Virus record (IMG/VR): IMGVR_UViG_3300032315_000542
Location: 1-39,814 of that record
Length of the DNA: 39,814 nucleotides
Reading direction: 5' to 3' (one strand)
DNA from: a virus
A model generated the notes under the pieces. The model did no database searches. It was given only the letters and a program-made list of their open reading frames with translations, and was not told the origin of the DNA. Below are positions 27,272-33,619 of this stretch, piece by piece; positions within the stretch are counted from its first letter, which is position 1; each line of letters opens with the position of its first letter. The position numbers and the translations under genes were made by a program.

Positions 27272-28171
27272 GTGATAACAAAATCAAAGAGACCTGTTAA
27301 TTATCTAAACAACAAAGACATTCTTAAAGAAATTCACACGAGCAAGAACTCCTACTGTTACTTTACTGAACCGGAATACAATCGATATGATCTTATCATC
27401 GACATGCCCGATTCTCCCATAGAAACCAGTCTAGATTTTGCAATAAAGCCAGAACAAATCCAAGCAGCTAAACAGACTAGAGCAGTCTGGCTTTCACTAC
27501 AGTCAGAAGAAAAGATTCTTCCAGAATCAATAAAAACTGAAGATTTAATCTTCAGAGTCATGACTTGGGACCATATCCCAGTTGCTCAAAAGCAGCCTCG
27601 TAAGACTACAAAGAAGAAAACAGCCAAAGACATCATCGTTTTTGAAGATGACGAGTTGGAAGATTTTTCTGATTTAGAAGACAAGGCCACAAAAGCCGAA
27701 GTTGACGACATGGTTCACGTTAGAGTGAACTTCCCTCCCTTCCAGCACTTCAAGCTAGACGAAACCAACACATTTAGGTGTGTAGGCAAGTCGCATTGGG
27801 TTGACGGAATTGAGAATGGGCATTTCTCTAAGGATCACGGAAACATCACTAACAAACTAGCTCGTATGTACATGATGCTTTGCGAAAAATATGCAATGAG
27901 GTTCAACTGGCGCGGCTACACATATAATGACGAGATGCGTAACTCTGCTATTCTACAGTTGACCTATGTTGGCCTTCGATTCAACGAGGCAAAGTCTTCT
28001 AATCCGTTCGCATACTATACAGCAGCTATCACTAATAGCTTCTGTCGAGTACTAAACTCAGAAAAGCGAACCCAAAACATCCGCGATGACATTCTTGAAA
28101 TGAACGGGCTTAACCCTTCGTTTACAAGACAAATGCGTGAGGTAAAACCTAAACAAGTTAAGGTTACCTAA
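27272..28171 (+). CDS. 55: Late-transcription sigma factor gp55 with N-terminal extension
   Basis: 299 residues. Residues about 150-290 match gp55, the T4-type sigma factor that directs host RNA polymerase to TATAAATA late promoters: FPPFQHFKL, NWRGYTYNDEM, NPFAYYTAAITNSFCRVLN, then QNIRDDILEMNGLNPSFTRQ. T4 gp55 is 185 residues. Here residues 1-150 are extra: a folded-looking part (YLNNKDILKEIHTSKNSYCY to LIFRVMTWDHIP, residues 11-103), a basic stretch KTTKKKTAK (111-119) and an acidic linker (125-137). The start is GTG at 27272 with AAAGGA about 6 bases upstream; no ATG occurs before residue 45. It heads the plus-strand operon and probably drives the structural genes around it. Confidence 0.9.
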   Translation: MITKSKRPVNYLNNKDILKEIHTSKNSYCYFTEPEYNRYDLIIDMPDSPIETSLDFAIKPEQIQAAKQTRAVWLSLQSEEKILPESIKTEDLIFRVMTWDHIPVAQKQPRKTTKKKTAKDIIVFEDDELEDFSDLEDKATKAEVDDMVHVRVNFPPFQHFKLDETNTFRCVGKSHWVDGIENGHFSKDHGNITNKLARMYMMLCEKYAMRFNWRGYTYNDEMRNSAILQLTYVGLRFNEAKSSNPFAYYTAAITNSFCRVLNSEKRTQNIRDDILEMNGLNPSFTRQMREVKPKQVKVT

Positions 28172-28175
28172 CTGA

Positions 28176-28211
28176 TTGCGATTTGCAACTAAGGATAATA
28201 TAATATAAATA
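28176..28211 (+). promoter_or_regulatory. Overlapping sigma70-like and late promoter elements before gp47
   Basis: TTGCGA (28176-28181), 17 bases, then a perfect TATAAT (28199-28204) match an early-type promoter. TATAAATA (28204-28211), a perfect T4 late box, overlaps it and reaches the A of the gp47 ATG. AAGGA at 28191-28195 is rather far (15 bases) from the ATG to be a good ribosome binding site. Transcripts from either element would start at or inside the coding region, so the real use is uncertain. Confidence 0.4.
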
Positions 28212-29227
28212 TGGCACAACTATTCAAGAAGGCAGCAGTCTTCACGGACATTCATTTTGGGTTAAAGAGTAACAGCATACAACACAATACTGATTGTATT
28301 GAGTTTGTAGATTGGTTCATCACTAAAGCTAAGGCTGAGGGATGTGAGACATGTTTGTTCTTAGGTGACTACAATCACCATAGATCAAGTATAAACATGC
28401 ACACCCTTCAATTTGGCCTTCGTGCGTTGGAAAAACTGAACGACGCATTTGAACGAGTATATTTTATTCCCGGTAACCACGATCTCTATTATCGTGATCG
28501 CAGAGACATTCACTCAGTAGAATGGGCAAATCATCTACCTAATGTTACCATCGTCAATGATTGGTTTCAGCAAGACGATGTAGTCATTGCTCCTTGGTTA
28601 GTCGGTGACGATTATAAGAAGCTACCCAACATGAAGGGCAAGTACTTGTTTGCCCATCTAGAACTGCCGCATTTTTATATGAATGCGATGATACAGATGC
28701 CCGATCACGGAGAGATCAACTCAGAATACGTTTCAGGATTCGAGTGGGTCTTCTCTGGTCACTTTCACAAGCGTCAATGCCGCAAGAACATCTGGTACAT
28801 CGGTAACGCTTTCCCTCATAACTATGCAGATGCAGGCGACGATGCCAGAGGCATGATGATTCTAGACTGGGGGTGTGAACCTGAATTTCATGCATGGCCG
28901 AATCAACCTATCTTTCGGGTCTACAAACTAAGTGCTATCTTAGATAACCCAGAAGGTCTTCTTCTTCCTAAGTCTAGTGTCAGAGTACATCTTGACATTG
29001 ATATTTCATATGAAGAAGCTAATTTTATTCGTGAAACACTAATCCCACAATATGGACTAAGAGAAATGTCTTTGATTCCTATCAAGAACACAGAGTTCGC
29101 ACAGGATCTTGCTCCCGGCGAGGTGAACTTTGAAAGCGTAGACCAAATCGTCATCGATCAGATCACCAAGATCGAAAGCGATTTCTACGATCCTAAGCTA
29201 TTACTAGAGATTTACCGTAACCTATGA
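28211..29227 (+). CDS. 47: Recombination endonuclease subunit gp47 (Mre11-like)
   Basis: 338 residues, equal to T4 gp47 (339). It is a calcineurin-like metallophosphoesterase with all metal-binding motifs visible: D13-x-H15 (FTDIHFG), G52-D53 (FLGDYNHH), G88-N89-H90-D91 (IPGNHD), H149 (FAHLELP) and G183-H184-F-H186 (SGHFHKR). With gp46 it forms the Mre11/Rad50-type complex that resects DNA ends for recombination-dependent replication. Its stop overlaps the gp46 start as ATGA, so the two are translationally coupled, as expected for subunits made in matched amounts. Confidence 0.96.
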   Translation: MAQLFKKAAVFTDIHFGLKSNSIQHNTDCIEFVDWFITKAKAEGCETCLFLGDYNHHRSSINMHTLQFGLRALEKLNDAFERVYFIPGNHDLYYRDRRDIHSVEWANHLPNVTIVNDWFQQDDVVIAPWLVGDDYKKLPNMKGKYLFAHLELPHFYMNAMIQMPDHGEINSEYVSGFEWVFSGHFHKRQCRKNIWYIGNAFPHNYADAGDDARGMMILDWGCEPEFHAWPNQPIFRVYKLSAILDNPEGLLLPKSSVRVHLDIDISYEEANFIRETLIPQYGLREMSLIPIKNTEFAQDLAPGEVNFESVDQIVIDQITKIESDFYDPKLLLEIYRNL

Positions 29228-31302
29228 GTATCGTCCTCAAGAATATCACCCTCCGTAACTTCCTGTCAATTGGTGCAGTAACACAAGCTGTCAACTTCGA
29301 TAGCAAAGAACTTACGCTTATCCTAGGTGAAAACCTAGACTTAGGCGGGGACGGTTCTCGCAATGGTACCGGAAAGACTTCGCTCATGCAAGCTCTTTCT
29401 TATGCTGCATTTGATGCCCCCATCAATAAGATTCGCAAGGATAACCTAATCAATCGTACCAACGGTAAGGGTATGATGGTCACGCTAGAGTATTCTTCTA
29501 AGGGCGTTGACTATAAGATTGAACGAGGTCGTCGTCCAAACACTCTTAGGTTCTATGTCAACGGAGTTGAACAGGCTGATGACAAGGATACTGCTCAAGG
29601 AGAGAACAAAGATACGCAAAAAGAAATTGAGCGTACCCTGGGTATGTCACATGATATGTTTAAGCATATCGTTGCATTGAACACCTATACTGAACCGTTT
29701 CTTTCATTGGGTGCCGGTGAGCAGCGCAAGATCATTGAGCAGTTGCTCGGTATTACTTTGCTTTCAGAGAAAGCAGAAACAATCAAAACAAAAATCAAGT
29801 CTAACAAAGAAACGATTGAGCAAGAGCAATTCAAAGTTAAGACAATTCAAGAAGCTAACAAGAGAGTCGAAGAACAGATCGAGAATCTTCGGCGCCGTCA
29901 GCGTTTATGGAATGCCAAGCACAACGAAGACCTCAACAGGCTTGTCAGTGATTACGATGAGCTAAGCAAGATTGACATCGTTGCTGAACTTAAAGCTCAC
30001 CAAGATTTGACGATCTATAACGAAAAGAAGAAAAAGCAAGAACGTTACGAAGCTATCCTAGCTCGTCAAACTGCTTGGAAGCAGAAACTTGACAGTGACG
30101 TTGCATCATTGCAGGCTCAATATAATACCCTAAGTCATATTGATATCACTTCTGAACTTCAATCTCACGTTGATCTTAAGGTATATGAAGCCAAAAAGCT
30201 AGAGCTTGCAAACACAACCAAAACTGTTGCAGGACTTGAAGCTTCATTGAAGAAGGATCAAGCACTTGTTGTGAAACTTGAACAAGAAATCAAGACACTT
30301 GAAGATAACAAGTGTTACACTTGCGGACAAGATTTCCATGATGATAATCACACTCATGTAATTAACAGCAAGCATAAACTTCTTGCTGATGCAGTATGTG
30401 ATCTTGCCCAAACCCAAAACGATTTAGAAAAAAATAAAAATAATATTTTCGTTTTGGGCGAGAAGCCAACAACATACTATAGAACGGAAACAGAAGCAAT
30501 CAAACATAGTTCCGAACTTGAAAGATTGCAACAGAATATTGAAGCAAAGAGAAACGAAGATGATCCTTATGCTGAACAGTTGATCGAGAATTCTTGCCTA
30601 ATCGTTGGCCCTATGCCTGTAACTCATTATGACACCGAAGCAGAAGCAATCGAACATCGTAGTGTTGTATCAAGCTTGTTAAAGCAGATCGAGAAGAAGG
30701 CAGAAGATGTTGATCCATATGTTGATCAAATCAGCGAGATGGAAGCCAATGCCCTACAGGCAATTGACTTTGAAATCGTTAATGAACTGTCAAAGTTAGG
30801 TGACCACTTAAAGTTCTTGCTTGACTTGCTCACTAGCAAGGATAGCTTCGTTCGCAAGAAGATCATTGATCAGAACTTGTCATATCTTAACGCAAGACTG
30901 ACTCACTATCTTGACAAGATTGGTCTTCCACACACAGTCGTGTTTATGAATGATCTTTCAGTTGAAATCACTGAGTTAGGGCGTGAACTAGATTTTGACA
31001 ACTTGTCTCGCGGTGAACGTAATCGTCTCATCCTTGGTCTGTCGTTTGCATTCAGAGATGTTTGGGAAAATCTATACTTCCCGATCAACACTCTATTCAT
31101 TGACGAACTCATTGATAGCGGTCTTGATAGCATCGGGGTTGAGAACGCAATGGCAATTCTAAAAGATATGTCACGTAGACGTAGTAAATCTATATGGCTC
31201 GTCAGTCACCGAGAAGAACTTGCAGGACGCGTTCCTAGCGTTCTCAAGGTGATTAAAGAAAACGGGTTTACTAGTTACAATACTACGACAGATATCACAT
31301 AA
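29224..31302 (+). CDS. 46: Recombination endonuclease subunit gp46 (Rad50-like ATPase)
   Basis: 692 residues, longer than T4 gp46 (560), with longer coiled-coil arms. Walker A is G44-x4-G-x-GKT (GSRNGTGKTS, K51). Two long coiled coils flank a zinc hook C364-Y-T-C367. The ABC signature is LSRGERNR (S595-G597), Walker B is TLFIDELIDSGLD (D627-E628) and the switch histidine is H662 (WLVSHREE). It is the SMC-like ATPase partner of gp47 in end resection and origin-independent replication. The start overlaps the gp47 stop. The arms contain a loosely repeated pattern (AELKAHQDLTIYNEKKKKQ / SELQSHVDLKVYEAKKLEL), suggesting internal duplication of a coiled-coil segment. Confidence 0.96.
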   Translation: MSIVLKNITLRNFLSIGAVTQAVNFDSKELTLILGENLDLGGDGSRNGTGKTSLMQALSYAAFDAPINKIRKDNLINRTNGKGMMVTLEYSSKGVDYKIERGRRPNTLRFYVNGVEQADDKDTAQGENKDTQKEIERTLGMSHDMFKHIVALNTYTEPFLSLGAGEQRKIIEQLLGITLLSEKAETIKTKIKSNKETIEQEQFKVKTIQEANKRVEEQIENLRRRQRLWNAKHNEDLNRLVSDYDELSKIDIVAELKAHQDLTIYNEKKKKQERYEAILARQTAWKQKLDSDVASLQAQYNTLSHIDITSELQSHVDLKVYEAKKLELANTTKTVAGLEASLKKDQALVVKLEQEIKTLEDNKCYTCGQDFHDDNHTHVINSKHKLLADAVCDLAQTQNDLEKNKNNIFVLGEKPTTYYRTETEAIKHSSELERLQQNIEAKRNEDDPYAEQLIENSCLIVGPMPVTHYDTEAEAIEHRSVVSSLLKQIEKKAEDVDPYVDQISEMEANALQAIDFEIVNELSKLGDHLKFLLDLLTSKDSFVRKKIIDQNLSYLNARLTHYLDKIGLPHTVVFMNDLSVEITELGRELDFDNLSRGERNRLILGLSFAFRDVWENLYFPINTLFIDELIDSGLDSIGVENAMAILKDMSRRRSKSIWLVSHREELAGRVPSVLKVIKENGFTSYNTTTDIT

Positions 31303-31341
31303 GAAATATTACCAGCACTACGAGAAAGCATAAGTTATTAT

Positions 31342-31905
31342 ATGACATCACCTAGCAAAGCCAAAGGCTCATCATTCGAACGAGAAGTTGCAACCTTCTT
31401 GTCAAAGACATATAATGAAAGTTTTATCAGGGCTCCCGGCTCAGGTGCATACATTGGCGGCAAGAATCAATCTCGCAAGCAATATTTGGATGAAGGTCAG
31501 ATTCGTAGCTTCAAGGGAGATATCGTCCCGGGAGTTACCTTCACTAAATTTAACGCAGAATGTAAGTCATATGCAGACTTCCCCTTTCATCTTCTTTTAT
31601 CCGGGGACTGTAAACAAATCGACAGTTGGCTAGACCAGCTGATGGCTGTAGCAGAAACCGATGATTGCAATGTGCTATTCATGAAGTTTAATCGTAAAGG
31701 CAAGTATGTTGCTGTACAAGCAAAATGTACTTGGGTTACGGACAACTTCATTTACTACAGTTCCTCTAAGTTTGGGGACTGGATCATCATTGAATTTCAG
31801 CACTTCTTCAAGCTCAACAAAGACCTTCTTAAAGCTTACTCAGGCTCACCTATCGCAAACATTGACACCGCGTCTACAGCTAACCTACTAACACTCAACA
31901 CCTAA
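31342..31905 (+). CDS. Holliday-junction-resolvase-like PD-(D/E)XK nuclease
   Basis: 187 residues. The N-terminus KGSSFEREVATFL with E13/E15, then RAPGSGAYIGGKN, KGDIVPG (D60) and AECKSY (E73-x-K75) reproduce the Glu / Asp / Glu-x-Lys layout of the PD-(D/E)XK fold as in archaeal Hjc-type resolvases, with the typical R-x-PGSG loop. A role in resolving recombination or packaging intermediates is inferred from this pattern and from the neighbouring gp46/gp47. It follows gp46 by 39 bases. The ribosome binding site is weak (AGAAAG about 15 bases upstream). The C-terminal 60 residues show no feature I can name. Confidence 0.7.
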   Translation: MTSPSKAKGSSFEREVATFLSKTYNESFIRAPGSGAYIGGKNQSRKQYLDEGQIRSFKGDIVPGVTFTKFNAECKSYADFPFHLLLSGDCKQIDSWLDQLMAVAETDDCNVLFMKFNRKGKYVAVQAKCTWVTDNFIYYSSSKFGDWIIIEFQHFFKLNKDLLKAYSGSPIANIDTASTANLLTLNT

Positions 31906-31924
31906 ACAAAAACACAGAACCCTA

Positions 31925-32419
31925 CATAGATGTTTGGTCGGGATTGCTCGACTCTCCTTGAGGACGCATGGAATACTGCGAACGGATTCTGGAGCCGAAG
32001 GTGCATTCCTTCAAAATTGCATAGGTGTTTACATCTATGGAATACCGATAGGGCCCTCGTTAGGTTAAGCGAACCCTAAATGAGTCTGTGTCGTACTCTG
32101 TCTTGAGAACACAGAACATGCGTTGCCGAGGAATCGAAAGATAGCCTCACTACAGTCCCAGTAAACTTTACAGGGCAACCGGTAGCGTCAATCAGCATCA
32201 AAAGCTAGGTTGACGGGGAATAGACAGCAAGGGTGACGGGCCATGGCAATGTCCTAGACCATTGGTAGTGCTAAGTAGCACTACCATGGATTCTGAACCG
32301 GCAAATATCATTCAGTAAGTCTATCTTAAACATTACCATTAAAGAGAATGAAAAAGAATATACCGAAACGAACGAAGTGAGTAAGGTATAAGTTGTCCGA
32401 AGGACAACTCTGAATGATA
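31925..32419 (+). ncRNA. Large structured non-coding RNA candidate (about 500 nt)
   Basis: No convincing protein frame lies between 31906 and 32470, but many stems do. Domain 1 is closed by CATAGATGT (31925-31933) with ACATCTATG (32031-32039). Then come 32060-32079 (TTAGG/CCTAA), TCTGTGT/ACACAGA (32085-32115) and GTTGCC/GGCAAC (32122-32179), the last enclosing GAGG/CCTC with a GAAA tetraloop. CCGGT/ACCGG (32179-32301) encloses GTCAA/TTGAC and a perfect 10-bp hairpin, TGGTAGTGCT/AGCACTACCA. TATCATTCAG/CTGAATGATA (32306-32419) encloses TATACC/GGTATA and AGTTGTCC/GGACAACT, which abut as if stacked. The plus strand is favoured by the upstream plus operon and by the minus terminator just beyond it. 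I cannot assign it to a known class. Confidence 0.7.
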
Positions 32420-32434
32420 GCTAGGATAGAAGCC

Positions 32435-32469
32435 AAAAAAAAGAGAGAACTAAATGAATAGTTCCCTCT
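32435..32469 (-). terminator. Rho-independent terminator of the gp26-like transcript
   Basis: Read on the minus strand, AGAGGGAACTA and TAGTTCTCTCT form an 11-position stem with one mismatch and a 6-base loop, followed by a run of T (complement of A 32435-32442). It stands two bases after the stop of the frameshift extension. It also shields the structured RNA region from minus-strand transcription. Confidence 0.88.
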
Positions 32470-32470
32470 A

Positions 32471-32701
32471 TTAGAAGAATGGCATGTTTGACTGCTTTGT
32501 GACCTCTAAATTCGATTCAATTATCTCATTTATAGCTGTTCGTTCGAAACTAGACATGTTTAAGATGTCTTCGTAAGAAGCGCCCCCTCGCATATACCAG
32601 GCCATAGAGAGAGCACCTTTTTTAATCCCTTCTACGTCTTTTTCATACTGCTCTAACAGCTTCTGAATTTCCTCGGGGGTAGAACGTAGAAGCCTTAATC
32701 G
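32471..32701 (-). CDS. -1 frameshift extension of the gp26-like protein (76 residues)
   Basis: An open frame runs from CGA at 32701 to TAA at 32471, in the -1 frame relative to the gp26-like gene. It has no ATG, GTG or TTG before residue 33 (GALSMAWYMRGG), so independent translation would lose nearly half of it. Entered from the slippery site it adds 76 residues, from RLRLLRSTPEEIQ to a QSNMPFF end, giving a fusion of about 349 residues. The mostly charged, helical content, position beside the tape measure gene and fused-product design resemble the gpG/gpGT tail assembly chaperones of lambda and P2 E/E'. A short independent protein from the internal ATG remains possible. The terminator follows at once. 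Confidence 0.72.
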   Translation of the reverse strand, partial: RLRLLRSTPEEIQKLLEQYEKDVEGIKKGALSMAWYMRGGASYEDILNMSSFERTAINEIIESNLEVTKQSNMPFF

Positions 32702-32707
32702 AAAAAA
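32658..32707 (-). promoter_or_regulatory. Programmed -1 ribosomal frameshift site
   Basis: On the minus strand the last codons of the gp26-like gene read GAT TTT TTC GAT TAA. This places T TTT TTC (32707-32701) in the exact X XXY YYZ phase needed for a -1 slip. Six bases later GGCTTCT (32694-32688) can pair with AGAAGCT (32664-32658), a 7-bp stem with a 23-base loop, at the usual distance for a stimulatory structure. The loop contains GAGGAA, which could act as an internal Shine-Dalgarno-like stimulator but lies downstream of the slip site. Confidence 0.75.
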
Positions 32708-33519
32708 TCAACAGGACTCAAAGTGAATGCTTGATCATATTCATGTTCACATGAATCACACTTTAGGTGCAATGGTTTGATCTCAGTCTCTACTCTTAGC
32801 TTTGCGTTGTAATCTCTAACTAAAATGAAGTTATTTCTATCACAGTTTCTAAGGAAGTCTAGAATAAACTCTTTGTCGTCTACTTCAGTAGTAGGAGTTG
32901 TGATGTGTTCAATAGACTTACTTAGCAACTCCATAGTTAGGAGTGTGATCTTTTCTAATGCATTTTTGCTAATTAGGTTGCGTTCTTCTTCGGAACTAAT
33001 ACTTTCTAAAGTTACAAAGATGCGTTGAATCTCGAATTGTGCAAGGGCAGCTTCGTTCATGTCTCGGTAACGGAGTGGCTTAAACTTGATGCTCAGATCA
33101 CCGATAACCAACGGGGTTTGGTAATCACCTGATTTAAGCGTGTTCAGAATAGGAAGTAAATTTACACCGTAGGTGCGAACTTCTTCGCACTTAGGACAAG
33201 CGGTCTCAATCTCAAGAGTATCTCCTGACGATGCAGCTTTGATAGCAATCAAAACGGCATCCATGTCGTTGCTACTAATCTGCCAAGGATCCTTGATAGC
33301 AGGAATGCAACTCTTTACTAGTTCTGCTAGTGCAGTTCCGTTGAACAGGGCATCGGGGGTTCTAGATGTGACTTCATCGATAGCAGTCATGGGGAAAACG
33401 GGTAGTTCCCCGTTTTCCGGCATGTCAATCATATCAGGAGAGTAGTCTTTGCCCCCTGAAGGCAGTTTGATGTAGACAGCTGGTCTTCTAAAATACTGTC
33501 TTAGCGGGTTATTTTCCAT
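32695..33519 (-). CDS. 26: gp26-family baseplate hub/tail assembly protein (T4_baseplate family)
   Basis: 274 residues with the family pattern VYIKLPSGGKDYSP, NGELPVFPMTAIDE, TPDALFNGTA, SCIPAIKDPW, then a Cys pair. Two CxxC motifs (C108-x2-C111 in CPKCEEV, C254-x2-C257 in CDSCEHEY) could bind one zinc ion. The family name (T4 base plate protein, gp26-like) comes from memory of the pattern. In T4, gp26 belongs to the 26-51-27-28-29 hub and tape-measure cluster; here it is divergent from the tape-measure gene. ATG at 33519 is preceded by GAGGAAAAAGT, a good ribosome binding site. Its end is a -1 frameshift site, so this protein is probably made in two forms, short (274) and extended (349). Confidence 0.8.
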   Translation of the reverse strand: MENNPLRQYFRRPAVYIKLPSGGKDYSPDMIDMPENGELPVFPMTAIDEVTSRTPDALFNGTALAELVKSCIPAIKDPWQISSNDMDAVLIAIKAASSGDTLEIETACPKCEEVRTYGVNLLPILNTLKSGDYQTPLVIGDLSIKFKPLRYRDMNEAALAQFEIQRIFVTLESISSEEERNLISKNALEKITLLTMELLSKSIEHITTPTTEVDDKEFILDFLRNCDRNNFILVRDYNAKLRVETEIKPLHLKCDSCEHEYDQAFTLSPVDFFD

Positions 33520-33543
33520 ACTTTTTCCTCATAAATCGTAGGG

Positions 33544-33581
33544 TATTTACATACACTAAATACTTGTAAGTATATTTAGTG
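33544..33581. promoter_or_regulatory. Divergent late promoters between the gp26-like gene and the tape measure gene
   Basis: CACTAAATA (33554-33562) and its exact reverse complement TATTTAGTG (33573-33581) flank a 10-base spacer, so ACTAAATA points both ways. A further minus-strand TGTAAATA (33551-33544) lies 24 bases before the gp26-like ATG, the same spacing as the gp6 motif. The plus arm is 57 bases before the tape measure ATG. The design repeats that of the 27162-27185 element, with C instead of A in the second position. Confidence 0.55.
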
Positions 33582-33619
33582 GCTAAAAACACCCAAAAAT
33601 ATAATTTTGGAACAAAAAT

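Noticed and set aside
31985-32012. tmRNA-like string (GGATTCTGGAG followed by AAGGTGCAT)
   Set aside because: It recalls the tmRNA 5' end, but the conserved TTCGAC pairing, tag reading frame, tRNA-like 3' half and CCA end are missing.
32285-32301. T-arm-like GGTTCAGAATCC on the minus strand, suggesting a tRNA
   Set aside because: No matching stem, anticodon arm or acceptor stem surrounds it; the bases pair better in the plus-strand RNA domain.
32122-32320. Group I or group II intron core
   Set aside because: I could not find the P7/P3 consensus or a domain V hairpin, and no interrupted gene flanks the region.
32435-32469. The same hairpin as a plus-strand terminator of the structured RNA
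   Set aside because: On the plus strand the hairpin is preceded by a run of A and not followed by T, so it should work only for minus-strand transcripts. The 3' end of the RNA remains undefined.
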